A stretch of 64,000 nucleotides of DNA from NCBI RefSeq assembly GCF_000695795.1, contig NZ_JNCA01000006.1, positions 62,001 to 126,000 of the forward strand, read 5' to 3'. This stretch comes from Flavobacterium seoulense. GTDB lineage: Bacteria > Bacteroidota > Bacteroidia > Flavobacteriales > Flavobacteriaceae. Under the pieces are notes generated by a model. That model worked only from the letters and a program-made list of their open reading frames with translations, made no database searches and was not told the DNA's origin. Position numbers and translations under genes: made by a program. Shown here piece after piece: positions 45,691 to 55,479 of the stretch. Position 1 is the stretch's first letter. Each line of letters begins with the position of its first letter.

Positions 45691-46635
45691 GTGGTAAATA
45701 GACGACACATTCGCGTTAAAGTTATGCAAACCATTTATGCGATGCATCAAAACGGTTCTGATAATATGGAAAAAGAAGAAAAATTCCTTTTTTACAGTAT
45801 CGATAATATTCAAGATTTATACCTTACAATGATTTCTTCTTTGTTAGAAATATGTAAAAAAGAAACACAATTTTTACATTTATCCAGCCAAAAACATCTG
45901 GCAACTGCTGCTGAACGTAATCCGAACGAAAAGTTTATTAAAAATAGTATTTTCGAAATTCTGGCCGAAAACAATTCTTTGAGTATTGCTCTGGAAACCA
46001 GAAAAATTAATGCATGGCATTTACACGAAGATTACATTACTTTATTATTGTCAGCCATAAAAGAAAGCTCGTATTATCAAAAATACATGAGTAATCCAGC
46101 TCGTTCATTTGAAGAAGACCGACAATTGATTGTCGATTTGTTTACTGAAGTAATTGTTCCAAATGAAAAATTATACGAGTTTTTAGAAGACGATAAGTTA
46201 ACCTGGATTGATGATATCCCGATGGTGAACACACAAATCATCAAACAATTGAAGGCAATGAAGCCTATTGAAAACGATAATTTCAAAGTGCCAAAATTGT
46301 ACAAAGACAATGAGGATAGAGATTTTGTTAAAGATTTGTTTCGTAAAACGATTTTAAACGAAGAGGCATTAGCAAAAGAGTTTGTAGACAAAACACCTAA
46401 CTGGGATAGCGATAGAATTGCAGAAGTTGATACTATTATTTTAAAAATGGCTATTTGCGAATTTTTGAAATTCCCATCTATTCCGGTAAAAGTAACTTTG
46501 AACGAATATTTAGAATTAGCCAAAGAGTATTCTACTCCTAAAAGTAGTATTTTTATCAACGGAATTTTAGATAATCTGGTTAAAGAATTAGAAACTAGTA
46601 AAAAAATGATAAAAGCCGGTCGCGGTTTAATGTAA
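45691..46635 (+). CDS. nusB: Transcription antitermination protein NusB, long Bacteroidetes form
   Basis: 314 residues, about twice the E. coli protein. The C-terminal 120 residues carry the NusB fold: FVKDLFRKTILNEEALAKEF, DTIILKMAICEFLKFPSIPVKVTLNEYLELAKEYSTPKSSIFINGILD-like (about 245-295). The start VNRRHIRVKVMQTIYAMHQ is also NusB-like, with a long helical insert between. The start codon is GTG: TAA lies in frame 21 bp upstream and the VNRRHIR segment is conserved. It binds boxA RNA with S10 in rRNA antitermination. In operon with yajC, 29 bp away. Confidence 0.92.
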   Translation: MVNRRHIRVKVMQTIYAMHQNGSDNMEKEEKFLFYSIDNIQDLYLTMISSLLEICKKETQFLHLSSQKHLATAAERNPNEKFIKNSIFEILAENNSLSIALETRKINAWHLHEDYITLLLSAIKESSYYQKYMSNPARSFEEDRQLIVDLFTEVIVPNEKLYEFLEDDKLTWIDDIPMVNTQIIKQLKAMKPIENDNFKVPKLYKDNEDRDFVKDLFRKTILNEEALAKEFVDKTPNWDSDRIAEVDTIILKMAICEFLKFPSIPVKVTLNEYLELAKEYSTPKSSIFINGILDNLVKELETSKKMIKAGRGLM

Positions 46636-46664
46636 TATTTATAACTAAAAAAAGAATTAAAATC

Positions 46665-46937
46665 ATGGGTCAATTAAATCAGTTTTTACCGTTTGTATTA
46701 ATGTTTGTAGTAATCTATTTCTTTATGATTAGACCACAACAAAAAAGAGCTAAACAAGAAAAAGAATTTGAAGGAGCATTAAAAGTAGGTGATAAAATCA
46801 TTACTAAAAGTGGTCTTCACGGTAAAGTAGCTGAGTTAGCCGAAACTACAGTAGTCGTTGAAACTATGGCTGGAAAATTGAAAATGGAGCGTTCTGCAAT
46901 TTCTATGGAATTGAGTGCTTCATTAGCTAAAAAATAA
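46665..46937 (+). CDS. yajC: Preprotein translocase accessory subunit YajC
   Basis: 90 residues: one N-terminal membrane helix (FLPFVLMFVVIYFFMIRPQQKRAKQ) and a small beta domain (GALKVGDKIITKSGLHGKVAEL, TTVVVETMAGKLKMERSAI). Part of the SecDF-YajC holotranslocon at the inner membrane. Follows nusB in the same transcript and ends at a strong hairpin. Confidence 0.95.
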   Translation: MGQLNQFLPFVLMFVVIYFFMIRPQQKRAKQEKEFEGALKVGDKIITKSGLHGKVAELAETTVVVETMAGKLKMERSAISMELSASLAKK

Positions 46938-46961
46938 TATTCAGGTTCAATCCTAAATTAT

Positions 46962-47000
46962 AAAAAGAAGCAGTTTCCAATTGGAAACGGCTTCTTTGTT
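46962..47000. terminator. Bidirectional terminator between yajC and pepT
   Basis: AAAGAAGC, one mismatch, then GTTTCCAATTGGAAAC and GCTTCTTT form a near-perfect palindrome (46964-46997). Confidence 0.9.
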
Positions 47001-47009
47001 TATTGAAAA

Positions 47010-48410
47010 TTATTTCTTCTTTTTCTTTTTGTCCTTAGATTTTGATTTAGCCTTTGCTCTCGCTTTAGCCTTTTTCTTGTCTTTTTTCTCTTTCTCTTTT
47101 TTAGACTTTTTTTCTTTCTTAGGTTTTATTTTTTCTTCAGTTTCAATTTCTGCTTTTTCTTCTAAACCAAAGTTAGGCAAAGCAGTCAATTCGGCGATTT
47201 TAACAATTACTTCCACAGCTTTTTGCATGCTTTCTACAGGAACATATTCGTATTTTCCATGAAAATTATGTCCGCCGGCAAAAATATTAGGACAAGGTAA
47301 TCCCATGTAAGATAATTGAGAACCATCAGTTCCGCCACGAATAGGTTTAATGATTGGCTTGATGTTCAATTCAAGCATGGCTTTTTCGGCAATATCAACA
47401 ATGTGTTTTACTGGAAGTACTTTTTCCTTCATGTTGTAATATTGATCTTCAATTTCGACAATTGCAATTGCTTCGCCAAATTGCTTCTCAAATTTAGCAT
47501 TGATTTTATCTACTATTTTCTGAATATTCTTTTTTCTTTTTTCGAATAATTTGCTGTCATGATCTCTAATAATCAATTCAACAACGGTTTCTTCGAGACT
47601 TCCATTGAAATGATGCACATGATAAAATCCTTCATAACCTTTAGTTTTTTCGGGAACTTCATTAGCAGGTAACTGGCTAATAAAATCATTAGCAATTAAC
47701 ATCGAATTGATCATTTTTCCTTTGGCATAACCTGGATGTACACTTTTTCCTTTAAAAGTAATTTTGGCTCCGGCCGCATTAAAATTTTCATATTCTAATT
47801 CGCCTATCTGACTTCCGTCCATCGTGTAAGCCCATTCGGCTCCAAATTTTTCTACATCGAAAAAATGAGCTCCACGACCAATTTCTTCATCTGGTGTAAA
47901 ACCAACCTGGATTTTTCCATGCTTAATTTCAGGATTATTGATAAGGTATTCCATTGCGGTAACAATTTCAGTAATTCCGGCTTTGTCATCAGCTCCCAAA
48001 AGCGTCGTTCCATCAGTGGTAATTAAGGTTTGTCTTTTGTACTGCAATAAATCTTTGAAATAATCAGGAGATAAAATAATGTTTTGTTCTTCGTTTAAAA
48101 CAATGTCATTTCCGTCATAATCAGTAATAATTTGCGGATTTACATTAGTTCCGCTAAAATCTGGCGAAGTATCAAAATGAGAAACAAATCCTATTACTGG
48201 AACTTCGTGTTCTACATTGCTTGGCAAAGTTGCCATGATATAAGCTTTTTTATCAATGGTAACGTCCTGCATTCCAATAGCTTTTAGTTCTTCGACTAAT
48301 TTATTGGCTAAATCCCATTGTTTTTTAGTACTTGGAGTCGATTTGAATTTTGGGTTTGATTGGGTATCAATAGTTACATAACTAATAAAACGATCGATAA
48401 TATTTTGCAT
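47010..48410 (-). CDS. pepT: Peptidase T (tripeptide aminopeptidase) with a lysine-rich tail
   Basis: 466 residues. The first 410 are a standard M20B tripeptidase that removes the N-terminal residue of tripeptides using two zinc ions: [56 protein letters not shown] and the C-terminal [28 protein letters not shown]. The last 50 residues have no counterpart in ordinary PepT: an acidic stretch ([11 protein letters not shown]) followed by [19 protein letters not shown] and then alternating KA/KS runs to the end. The tail may be a disordered nucleic-acid-binding or anchoring extension. The -7 box is TATATTTG at 48443-48436. Confidence 0.93.
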   Translation of the reverse strand: MQNIIDRFISYVTIDTQSNPKFKSTPSTKKQWDLANKLVEELKAIGMQDVTIDKKAYIMATLPSNVEHEVPVIGFVSHFDTSPDFSGTNVNPQIITDYDGNDIVLNEEQNIILSPDYFKDLLQYKRQTLITTDGTTLLGADDKAGITEIVTAMEYLINNPEIKHGKIQVGFTPDEEIGRGAHFFDVEKFGAEWAYTMDGSQIGELEYENFNAAGAKITFKGKSVHPGYAKGKMINSMLIANDFISQLPANEVPEKTKGYEGFYHVHHFNGSLEETVVELIIRDHDSKLFEKRKKNIQKIVDKINAKFEKQFGEAIAIVEIEDQYYNMKEKVLPVKHIVDIAEKAMLELNIKPIIKPIRGGTDGSQLSYMGLPCPNIFAGGHNFHGKYEYVPVESMQKAVEVIVKIAELTALPNFGLEEKAEIETEEKIKPKKEKKSKKEKEKKDKKKAKARAKAKSKSKDKKKKKK

Positions 48411-48473
48411 AGCGTGGAATTTTTATGTTGTCTAACAAATATAAGATTTATTTAAGCTTTTGCAGGGCTTGAT

Positions 48474-48881
48474 TTACTTCATATTTTCGAGCATTTCGAT
48501 TATTTTATCTAATTTTTCGACATCAATAGAGTTGAGTTTTGTTGCCAAAGCTTCAATTTCCAGTTTTGCTTCTTTATTAGTAATATAATCTTCCTGAGCC
48601 TGAACACGATCTCTTTCATTTTGGCGGTTTTGTGCCATCATGATGATAGGCGCAGCATAAGCCGCCTGAGTAGAAAATAAAAGGTTTAGAAGAATAAATG
48701 GGTAAGCATCCCAATGCTTGAAAAAAGCAACCAGATTTAATCCCATCCAGACTACTACAAATACTGTTTGCAGGATTATAAAACGCCAGGAACCCATCCC
48801 TTTGGCTACAGAATCGGCAATTCGACTGCCTAACTCCAGGCTGTCATAATGTTTTTCATGCCAGTTTTTATTTATTTTCAT
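48474..48881 (-). CDS. DUF1003 membrane protein
   Basis: 135 residues: two membrane helices (WRFIILQTVFVVVWMGLNLVAFF and a following FILLNLLFSTQAAYAAPIIMMAQN) and a C-terminal helical tail (EAKLEIEALATKLNSIDVEKL). The motif PFILLNLLFSTQAAYAAPII followed by QNRQNERDR defines DUF1003. No function assigned. Monocistronic. Confidence 0.88.
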   Translation of the reverse strand: MKINKNWHEKHYDSLELGSRIADSVAKGMGSWRFIILQTVFVVVWMGLNLVAFFKHWDAYPFILLNLLFSTQAAYAAPIIMMAQNRQNERDRVQAQEDYITNKEAKLEIEALATKLNSIDVEKLDKIIEMLENMK

Positions 48882-48919
48882 GATGCTATTTTTTATTAAA
48901 AGTAGTTAGAATTTGGTTT

Positions 48920-48990
48920 AAAAAAACCGCAAATTCTACCATTTTTTCAATTCCGTTTTCAGGGAATCTATTGGCGAATTTGCGGCTTAA
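48920..48990 (-). terminator. Terminator of the coiled-coil protein gene
   Basis: CCGCAAATTC (48927-48936) pairs with GAATTTGCGG (48976-48985); the loop contains a smaller ATTCC/GGGAAT hairpin. A T7 run follows on the minus strand. Confidence 0.85.
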
Positions 48991-49006
48991 TTTAGATTAC
49001 AGTTTC

Positions 49007-49531
49007 TTAATTTCTAGCTTTACTTAATTTATCTTCGGCCTTGATAAGGTCATCGTTTAAGTCGTTTATTTTAATTTGTTGTTTACTAATTTTAATATTT
49101 TCTTTTTCGATTTCAGTAGAAGTTAATTTTCCTCTTGATTTTTTCTTTTCAAATTTTTCTTTTTGTTTAACTAAGTTCTTTTCTTCTCTCGAAATTTTAG
49201 TTTTTATTTTATTTACTGATTTCTCGCCAGAAAGTATTCTGTCTTGTTGTTTGGTAAATGCTTTTTGTTCTTTTTCAAAATCTTTTTTCTCTTTCTCTAA
49301 TTTTTCAGCTTCTTTAAATGCTCTTTTTTCTTCTCTCATTTTAGCCTTAAGCTGTTTGGTTTCTTCTTTCAAAGCTTGTTTATCTGCAACTGTAGTGCCT
49401 GCTACTGGAACAACACTGTTTTTAATTGTATCGGTGGCAGTAGAGTTTATAGTTTCGGTAGTTGTAGCTTGAGCTGAAATAAATTGAATGCCTGCAAGCA
49501 TTAGGGTTGATAAAATTAATTTTAGTTTCAT
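49007..49531 (-). CDS. Secreted coiled-coil protein, Lys/Glu-rich
   Basis: 174 residues with a signal peptide (MKLKLILSTLMLAGIQFISA, cut before QATT). A Thr/Ser-rich spacer (22-55) is followed by about 115 residues of charged heptad sequence (LKEETKQLKAKMREEKRAFK, EKEKKDFEKEQKAFTKQQDR and similar), so a long periplasmic coiled coil is likely. No family recognised and no enzymatic motif. Monocistronic with its own terminator. Confidence 0.7.
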   Translation of the reverse strand: MKLKLILSTLMLAGIQFISAQATTTETINSTATDTIKNSVVPVAGTTVADKQALKEETKQLKAKMREEKRAFKEAEKLEKEKKDFEKEQKAFTKQQDRILSGEKSVNKIKTKISREEKNLVKQKEKFEKKKSRGKLTSTEIEKENIKISKQQIKINDLNDDLIKAEDKLSKARN

Positions 49532-49842
49532 GAAGTTACGTTTTTAAGTTAATAAAATCGATTGAATTATATAATTGTTAATTACAAGGTAAGAAATATC
49601 ATTTTAAATAAAATGTTTTTTTTCGAATTTGAAAATGGAAAAACGAATATTTATTTTGTAAATAATTGTTTTTTAGTTAATTGTGTAGTTTGTTTTTTTT
49701 GTCTTTTGTGCTTTATTTAACTTGTGTTTAGCGTAGTTATCCACTAATAATATTATCAGGATGATTTGCTGTCGATAATTTTTTTAGAAATATTTATTTA
49801 TCCATTAGATAATTCTATTTTTGCAGCACAAATTAAAATCCT
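49532..49842. other. Divergent intergenic region coiled-coil gene / pyrD
   Basis: 311 bp, AT-rich. Only the pyrD -7 box (49816-49823) was recognised. Confidence 0.55.
49816..49823 (+). promoter_or_regulatory. -7 promoter box of pyrD
   Basis: TATTTTTG, 19 bp before the ATG. Confidence 0.45.
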
Positions 49843-50862
49843 ATGTATAAACAGCTTATTAGACCGCTATTTTTTTGTTTTGATCCGGAAAAAATACATC
49901 ATTTTACGTTTTCGTTAGTTCGTGTTACTTCTAAAATCCCAGGTTTTTCAGCACTTTATAAATCACTTTATTTAGTAAATGATAAACGATTAGAAAGAGA
50001 AGTTTTTGGATTAAAATTTAAAAATCCTGTAGGTTTGGCAGCCGGTTTTGATAAAGATGCTAAGTTGTATAAGGAATTATCAAATTTTGGTTTTGGTTTT
50101 ATCGAAATAGGAACTTTAACACCAAAAGGGCAGGACGGAAACCCAAAAACGCGTTTGTTTCGTCTTAGAGAAGATTCGGCAATTATTAACCGAATGGGAT
50201 TTAATAATGGAGGCGTTCAGGAAGCAGTAGAAAGACTGAAATCAAATTCGGGAGTTTTAATAGGAGGAAATATTGGTAAAAATAAATTAACGCCTAATGA
50301 AGATGCAACTTCAGATTACGAAATTTGTTTTGATGCACTTTATGATTATGTAGATTATTTTGTCGTAAATGTGAGTTCGCCAAATACGCCTAATCTTCGT
50401 GAATTGCAGGACAAAGAACCGTTGACGCAGTTATTGCAGACATTACAGAATAAAAATTTGGCTAAGCCAAAACAAAAGCCAATTTTGTTGAAAATTGCTC
50501 CAGATTTGACTGACGAACAATTATTAGACATTATTGATATTGTAAAAGAAACTCAAATTGCAGGTGTAATTGCAACCAATACTACTATTTCGCGCGAAGG
50601 TTTACAATCGGAAAATAAAACGGAAATGGGAGGGTTATCAGGAAAACCGTTAACAAAACGTTCAACTGAAGTAATTCGTTTTCTTTCGCAAAAAAGCAAT
50701 AAAGCGTTCCCAATTATTGGAGTAGGAGGAATCCATTCTGCAGATGATGCTATCGAAAAATTAGAGGCAGGAGCTAGTTTGGTTCAATTATATACTGGTT
50801 TTATTTATGAAGGACCAGCCTTAGTAAAAGCTATCAATAAAAAGATTTTGAGTCGTTTGTAA
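49843..50862 (+). CDS. pyrD: Dihydroorotate dehydrogenase (quinone), class 2
   Basis: 339-residue FMN flavoprotein; oxidises dihydroorotate to orotate in pyrimidine synthesis and passes electrons to the quinone pool at the membrane. Class 2 is shown by the N-terminal membrane-associating helices ([20 protein letters not shown]), [20 protein letters not shown], the catalytic serine in [12 protein letters not shown] (about 178-179) rather than a class 1 cysteine, and the phosphate loops [12 protein letters not shown] and [11 protein letters not shown]. Monocistronic with a perfect terminator. Confidence 0.96.
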   Translation: MYKQLIRPLFFCFDPEKIHHFTFSLVRVTSKIPGFSALYKSLYLVNDKRLEREVFGLKFKNPVGLAAGFDKDAKLYKELSNFGFGFIEIGTLTPKGQDGNPKTRLFRLREDSAIINRMGFNNGGVQEAVERLKSNSGVLIGGNIGKNKLTPNEDATSDYEICFDALYDYVDYFVVNVSSPNTPNLRELQDKEPLTQLLQTLQNKNLAKPKQKPILLKIAPDLTDEQLLDIIDIVKETQIAGVIATNTTISREGLQSENKTEMGGLSGKPLTKRSTEVIRFLSQKSNKAFPIIGVGGIHSADDAIEKLEAGASLVQLYTGFIYEGPALVKAINKKILSRL

Positions 50863-50884
50863 ATCAATCTTAATTTTTATAATC

Positions 50885-50922
50885 AAAAAGCGTAATTCTT
50901 CAGCAGAATTACGCTTTTTTTA
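50885..50922 (+). terminator. Terminator of pyrD
   Basis: AAAAAGCGTAATTCT (50885-50899) pairs perfectly with AGAATTACGCTTTTT (50905-50919). Confidence 0.93.
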
Positions 50923-50935
50923 TTGATTCTAAATT

Positions 50936-50964
50936 TTGCCACTTTACAAGTTTTAGTATCTTTG
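50936..50964 (+). promoter_or_regulatory. Promoter of the HMG-CoA lyase gene, near leaderless
   Basis: TTG (50936-50938), an 18-bp spacer and TATCTTTG (50957-50964). Only 6 bp separate the box from the ATG at 50971, so the transcript is probably leaderless. This also rules out a longer start at 50923. Confidence 0.7.
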
Positions 50965-50970
50965 AAATCT

Positions 50971-51834
50971 ATGGATTCAATAAAAATTATAGAATGTCCG
51001 CGCGATGCCATGCAAGGTATTAAAAGCTTTATTCCTACTGAGAATAAGGTGGCGTATATTCAGTCTTTATTGCGCGTAGGATTTGATACAATTGATTTTG
51101 GAAGTTTTGTTTCTCCAAGAGCAGTTCCGCAAATGCAGGATACGGCTGAGGTTTTAGATCAATTAGATTTATCTAATACAACCAGTAAATTGTTGGCTAT
51201 TATTGCCAATACCAAAGGAGCAGAAACAGCCTCTCAATTTGAACCCATTCGATACTTAGGGTTTCCTTTTTCGATTTCAGAAAATTTCCAAATGCGTAAT
51301 ACGCACAAAACCATAGCCGAATCGATTATTAGTTTACAGGAAATTATTGAAATTGCCGATAAAAAAAATAAAGAAGTGGTCGCTTATTTATCTATGGGGT
51401 TTGGAAATCCTTACGGAGATCCCTGGAATGTAGATATTGTGGGCGAGTGGACCGAAAAATTAGCTGGAATGGGAGTGAAAATTTTGTCACTTTCAGATAC
51501 TATCGGAAGTTCAACACCAGAAGTGATTCAATATTTATTTTCGAATTTAATTCCTAAATATCCTCAAATTGAATTTGGAGCACATTTACATACCACTTAT
51601 GATAAATGGTTCGAAAAAATAGAAGCTGCCCACAAGGCGGGTTGTCGTCGTTATGATGGCGCTATTCAGGGTTTTGGCGGTTGTCCAATGGCTAAAGATG
51701 AGTTAACCGGAAATATGCCTACTGAGAAATTATTGTCTTATTTTACGGCTGCTAAAGAAAAAATCAACCTAAATCCGTTGAGTTTTGAAAGTGCTTATAA
51801 CGAGGCTTCAAAAGTATTTAACCGCTTTTATTAA
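50971..51834 (+). CDS. Hydroxymethylglutaryl-CoA lyase
   Basis: 287 residues from the ATG at 50971. TIM-barrel lyase that splits HMG-CoA to acetyl-CoA and acetoacetate, the end of leucine breakdown. Motifs: ECPRDAMQGI (substrate-binding Arg11 and Asp12), FGSFVSPRAVPQM, the metal histidines in FGAHLHTTYD, and FGGCPMAKDELTGNMPTE with the catalytic cysteine. It is followed 31 bp later by a lipoprotein gene with no terminator between, though the functions look unrelated. Confidence 0.92.
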   Translation: MDSIKIIECPRDAMQGIKSFIPTENKVAYIQSLLRVGFDTIDFGSFVSPRAVPQMQDTAEVLDQLDLSNTTSKLLAIIANTKGAETASQFEPIRYLGFPFSISENFQMRNTHKTIAESIISLQEIIEIADKKNKEVVAYLSMGFGNPYGDPWNVDIVGEWTEKLAGMGVKILSLSDTIGSSTPEVIQYLFSNLIPKYPQIEFGAHLHTTYDKWFEKIEAAHKAGCRRYDGAIQGFGGCPMAKDELTGNMPTEKLLSYFTAAKEKINLNPLSFESAYNEASKVFNRFY

Positions 51835-51865
51835 TGATATGCATAATTGATTTGAAAATCTACAA

Positions 51866-52417
51866 ATGAAAAATTATATAAATAGAATAATTGGGATTAT
51901 ACTTCTTATAGGCAGTACTTTTTCCTGTTCTAGCGATTTGGATTTTGATCAGGCTAATGATTTGAAATTGCAACCTACCGTTGTTGGTAATTTTAGTTAT
52001 TTTAATATTGCTGCAGCTGACTTTGTAGGTGATGATGGCTCTCAGAGAAATATACAGTTTGACAATCAGGAATTTGATGTTTTTAGAGATAGAAATTTGA
52101 ATAGCTATTTACAAAAAGCCGATTTTCATTTTGAAATAACTAATACCATCAATCGTGCTTATACTCTAATGGTACTTTTACAGGATGAGAATAATCAAAC
52201 ATTGGATTCAATATTATTTACTATTCCGGCTTACACAGGTTCGAATAATACAATTACCCGCACTGAAGTTTTTGAGAACCAAAGATTAGAGTTACTGAAA
52301 AGAGCAAGAAAAATGGAGTTTTTAATTGCTATGTCTCCCGGTCCGGCGCTGAATAAAAATAGTACAGGAAATTTAATTTTACGCTCTAGCGCTACCGTTT
52401 ATTTAGAAATACAATGA
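51866..52417 (+). CDS. Lipoprotein of unknown function
   Basis: 183 residues; lipobox LLIGSTFSCSS puts the lipid on Cys21. The mature part is probably all-beta (KADFHFEITNTINRAYTLMV, SILFTIPAYTG, NLILRSSATVYLEIQ). No family named. Its stop codon overlaps the start of the DUF5723 gene (ATGA), so the two are translationally coupled and probably function together at the outer membrane. Confidence 0.7.
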   Translation: MKNYINRIIGIILLIGSTFSCSSDLDFDQANDLKLQPTVVGNFSYFNIAAADFVGDDGSQRNIQFDNQEFDVFRDRNLNSYLQKADFHFEITNTINRAYTLMVLLQDENNQTLDSILFTIPAYTGSNNTITRTEVFENQRLELLKRARKMEFLIAMSPGPALNKNSTGNLILRSSATVYLEIQ

Positions 52418-53820
52418 GAAAAGGACTTTTAATTCTGGCGTTATTCGTTGTTGTCAATTGCTTTTCTCAAAATAAGCAGGTTTTATATAATATGACATCA
52501 GTACCGCAATCATTGATAATGAATCCCGGAGCTGATTTTAAGTATAAATATTATTTTGGAGTTCCATTACTTTCAGGAATGTCATTTAAAGTAGGTACTA
52601 CCGGATTTTCGGCTTATGATTTATTTGCTAATAATGGTGTTGATTTTAATCAAAAGCTGCGTAATGTTGTTCACTCGACCAATAGACGGGATCATGTAGC
52701 GATAAACGAACAAATCGAAATTTTTAATGGCGGATTCAAATTAGGAGACTGGCTTGAAGACAAAGGTTATGTTTCGTTCGGGATGTATCATGAATTTGAT
52801 TTATTTGGATACGTGCCTAAGGATGTTGCTGTTTTAGCATTAGAAGGAAATCAAAATTATATAGGGAAAAATTTTAATTTATCGGATTTAAACGGAAAGG
52901 CCGAAATGCTTTCGGTGCTACATCTTGGTTATCATAAAAATATTTCCGAAAAATTGGTAGTAGGAGCAAGAGGTAAAATTTATTTTAGCGGCTTTAATGC
53001 TACTTCAACTAAAAATTCAGGTTCGATAATAACTACAGTAAACCAAGATAATACTACAGTTTATAATCAGGAAATTAATTCTAATTTGTCTGCAAATACT
53101 TCGGGAGTTTCAAAATATCTGGCTGATGATTATGATGGAGATGTAGCAACAGATATACAAAAACAAGTTTTGTTTGGAGGTAATTTAGGATTAGGATTTG
53201 ATTTAGGATTTACTTATTATCCTAAAAAAAATACTCAAATCACCGCAAGTATTCTTGATGTTGGTTTTATAAGACATACTAAAGATATTGAAAATTACAC
53301 CTACAAAGGCTACTATAAATACGAAGGAATAAATCCTAATTTTACTGATTTCGATAATCCTGATGGAGTATATAGCGATTTTCAGGAATCGGTTAAGTTA
53401 GATACTTTGTACAATAAATACACAACTTGGCGTCCAGTGAAACTAAATGCTTCTTATCAATATTCGTACGGAACTCCATCTGATGATGATTGTGTTTGCA
53501 TTTCAGGTGAAGAACACTATAAAAACGCGGTTGGAGCACAATTATTTGTCATGAGCACGCCCAGAGCTCCTATTACTGCTTTAACGGGATTTTATCAACG
53601 AAATGTTTCTGATAATTTACATTTAAAGGCTACTTATACACTTGATTCTTATTCTTATACTAATATTGGTCTGGGATTATCGGCTAATTTAGGTAAATTT
53701 AATATGTATTTCATGGCTGATAATTTATTAGAATATCGAGATGTTTCTAAGGCAAATAGTCTTTCGTTGCAATTTGGATTTAATTTCATTTTCGCAGATA
53801 GTAATGAACCACCACGTTGA
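52414..53820 (+). CDS. DUF5723 outer-membrane beta-barrel-like protein
   Basis: 468 residues with a signal peptide (LLILALFVVVNCFSQ). DUF5723 pattern: MTSVPQSLIMNPGADFKYKYYFGVPLLSG, split as the N-terminal motif, then repeated amphipathic strands (YVSFGMYHEFDLFGY, GLGFDLGFTYYPKKN, LGLSANLGKFNMYFMADNLLEYRD) and an aromatic-terminated end (FGFNFIF). Probably an outer-membrane barrel exclusive to Bacteroidetes; role unknown. Coupled to the upstream lipoprotein by a 4-bp overlap. Confidence 0.85.
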   Translation: MRKGLLILALFVVVNCFSQNKQVLYNMTSVPQSLIMNPGADFKYKYYFGVPLLSGMSFKVGTTGFSAYDLFANNGVDFNQKLRNVVHSTNRRDHVAINEQIEIFNGGFKLGDWLEDKGYVSFGMYHEFDLFGYVPKDVAVLALEGNQNYIGKNFNLSDLNGKAEMLSVLHLGYHKNISEKLVVGARGKIYFSGFNATSTKNSGSIITTVNQDNTTVYNQEINSNLSANTSGVSKYLADDYDGDVATDIQKQVLFGGNLGLGFDLGFTYYPKKNTQITASILDVGFIRHTKDIENYTYKGYYKYEGINPNFTDFDNPDGVYSDFQESVKLDTLYNKYTTWRPVKLNASYQYSYGTPSDDDCVCISGEEHYKNAVGAQLFVMSTPRAPITALTGFYQRNVSDNLHLKATYTLDSYSYTNIGLGLSANLGKFNMYFMADNLLEYRDVSKANSLSLQFGFNFIFADSNEPPR

Positions 53821-53906
53821 TATTATTTTAATCAGATGTTAGTATTATATAAAAGTTAATGTTAAATTAATTGGATTCTGAATTTTAAAAAATCAAAATA
53901 ATTTGC

Positions 53907-53914
53907 TATATTTG
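53907..53914 (+). promoter_or_regulatory. -7 promoter box of guaB
   Basis: TATATTTG, 26 bp before the ATG. No purine riboswitch or operator recognised. Confidence 0.45.
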
Positions 53915-53940
53915 CACGCAATTCAACTAGAAATTGCAAC

Positions 53941-55413
53941 ATGATAGCACACAACTCCAAGATTATCGGCGAAGGTTTAACTTACGATGATGTATTATTA
54001 GTTCCTAATTACTCCCATGTGCTTCCTCGCGAAGTGAGTATTCAAACAAAATTCTCAAGAAACATAACGCTTAATGTTCCTATTGTATCTGCAGCGATGG
54101 ATACCGTAACCGAAAGTGCAATGGCAATTGCTATGGCGCAAGAAGGAGGAATAGGTGTTTTACATAAAAATATGACTATTGAGCAGCAGGCTGCCAAAGT
54201 TCGTAAAGTAAAACGTGCCGAATCAGGTATGATCATTGATCCGGTTACTTTACCATTGAATGCTACTGTGGCTGATGCAAAAGCAGCTATGAAAGAATAC
54301 GGTATTGGAGGAATTCCTGTTGTTGATGAAAATCAAAAATTAAAAGGAATCGTTACAAATCGTGATTTGCGTTTCGAAAAAAACACTACAAGACCTATCG
54401 TTGAGGTAATGACTAAAGAAAATCTGGTTACTGTAGCTGAAGGCACTTCCTTACAAGAAGCAGAAGTAGTTTTGCAAGGTCATAAAATTGAAAAATTGCC
54501 TGTAATAGACAAAGACAATAAATTAGTAGGTTTGATTACATTTAGAGATATTACTAAATTGAATCAAAAACCCAATGCTAACAAAGATAAATACGGACGT
54601 TTACGTGTCGCTGCTGCATTAGGAGTTACTGCTGATGCGGTTGAAAGAGCTACAGCTTTAGTCAATGCAGGTGTTGATGCTGTAATTATTGATACAGCTC
54701 ACGGACATACTAAAGGTGTGGTTGATGTTTTAAAATTAGTTAAAGCACAATTCCCTGACTTAGATGTTATCGTTGGAAATATCGCTACTCCGGAAGCAGC
54801 TCAATATTTAGTTCAAAATGGAGCTGATGGTGTAAAAGTAGGAATCGGACCTGGTTCTATTTGTACTACCCGTATTGTTGCTGGTGTTGGATTTCCTCAG
54901 TTTTCAGCGGTTTTAGAAGTGGCTGCTGCTATTAAAGGTTCAGGTGTTCCTGTAATTGCCGATGGTGGAATTCGTTACACAGGAGATATTCCTAAAGCTA
55001 TTGCTGCCGGAGCTGATTGTGTAATGTTGGGTTCACTTTTAGCCGGAACAAAAGAATCTCCGGGAGAAACGATTATTTTTGAAGGAAGAAAATTCAAATC
55101 TTACAGAGGAATGGGTTCTGTTGAAGCAATGCAAACAGGTTCTAAGGATCGTTATTTCCAGGATGTTGAAGATGATGTTAAAAAATTAGTTCCGGAAGGA
55201 ATTGTAGGTCGTGTGCCTTACAAAGGAGAACTAAACGAAAGTATGTTACAATTCGTTGGTGGTCTTCGTGCCGGAATGGGATATTGTGGCGCTAAAGATA
55301 TTGCTACTTTGCAGGAAACAGGACGTTTTGTACGTTTAACTTCAAGCGGAATTTCTGAGAGTCACCCTCATAACGTGACAATTACTAAAGAAGCTCCAAA
55401 TTATTCTAGATAA
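53941..55413 (+). CDS. guaB: IMP dehydrogenase
   Basis: 490-residue TIM-barrel enzyme that oxidises IMP to XMP, the committed step of GMP synthesis. Two CBS domains (about 95-205) interrupt the barrel ([30 protein letters not shown]). The catalytic loop is [17 protein letters not shown] with Cys308. The monovalent-cation loop, the IMP-binding [12 protein letters not shown] and the flap with [11 protein letters not shown] are all present. Full length; monocistronic. Confidence 0.97.
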   Translation: MIAHNSKIIGEGLTYDDVLLVPNYSHVLPREVSIQTKFSRNITLNVPIVSAAMDTVTESAMAIAMAQEGGIGVLHKNMTIEQQAAKVRKVKRAESGMIIDPVTLPLNATVADAKAAMKEYGIGGIPVVDENQKLKGIVTNRDLRFEKNTTRPIVEVMTKENLVTVAEGTSLQEAEVVLQGHKIEKLPVIDKDNKLVGLITFRDITKLNQKPNANKDKYGRLRVAAALGVTADAVERATALVNAGVDAVIIDTAHGHTKGVVDVLKLVKAQFPDLDVIVGNIATPEAAQYLVQNGADGVKVGIGPGSICTTRIVAGVGFPQFSAVLEVAAAIKGSGVPVIADGGIRYTGDIPKAIAAGADCVMLGSLLAGTKESPGETIIFEGRKFKSYRGMGSVEAMQTGSKDRYFQDVEDDVKKLVPEGIVGRVPYKGELNESMLQFVGGLRAGMGYCGAKDIATLQETGRFVRLTSSGISESHPHNVTITKEAPNYSR

Positions 55414-55433
55414 TTTTCAGGCTTTTAATTCAT

Positions 55434-55476
55434 AAAAAAATGCTGTTTAAAGTTGTACTTTGAACAGCATTTTTTG
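55434..55476. terminator. Terminator between guaB and mazF
   Basis: AAAATGCTGTT (55437-55447) pairs with AACAGCATTTT (55463-55473), with an inner AAGT/ACTT pairing; A- and T-runs on the two sides make it bidirectional. Confidence 0.9.
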
Positions 55477-55479
55477 TTT

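Noticed and set aside
46981..47262. 93-codon plus-strand ORF opposite the pepT tail
   Set aside because: It is the complement of the Lys-rich tail (AAA/AAG read as TTT/CTT), giving a Phe/Leu/Ser run, a typical shadow ORF.
50923..50970. N-terminal extension of the HMG-CoA lyase
   Set aside because: It would begin at the end of the pyrD terminator and include the lyase gene's own promoter.
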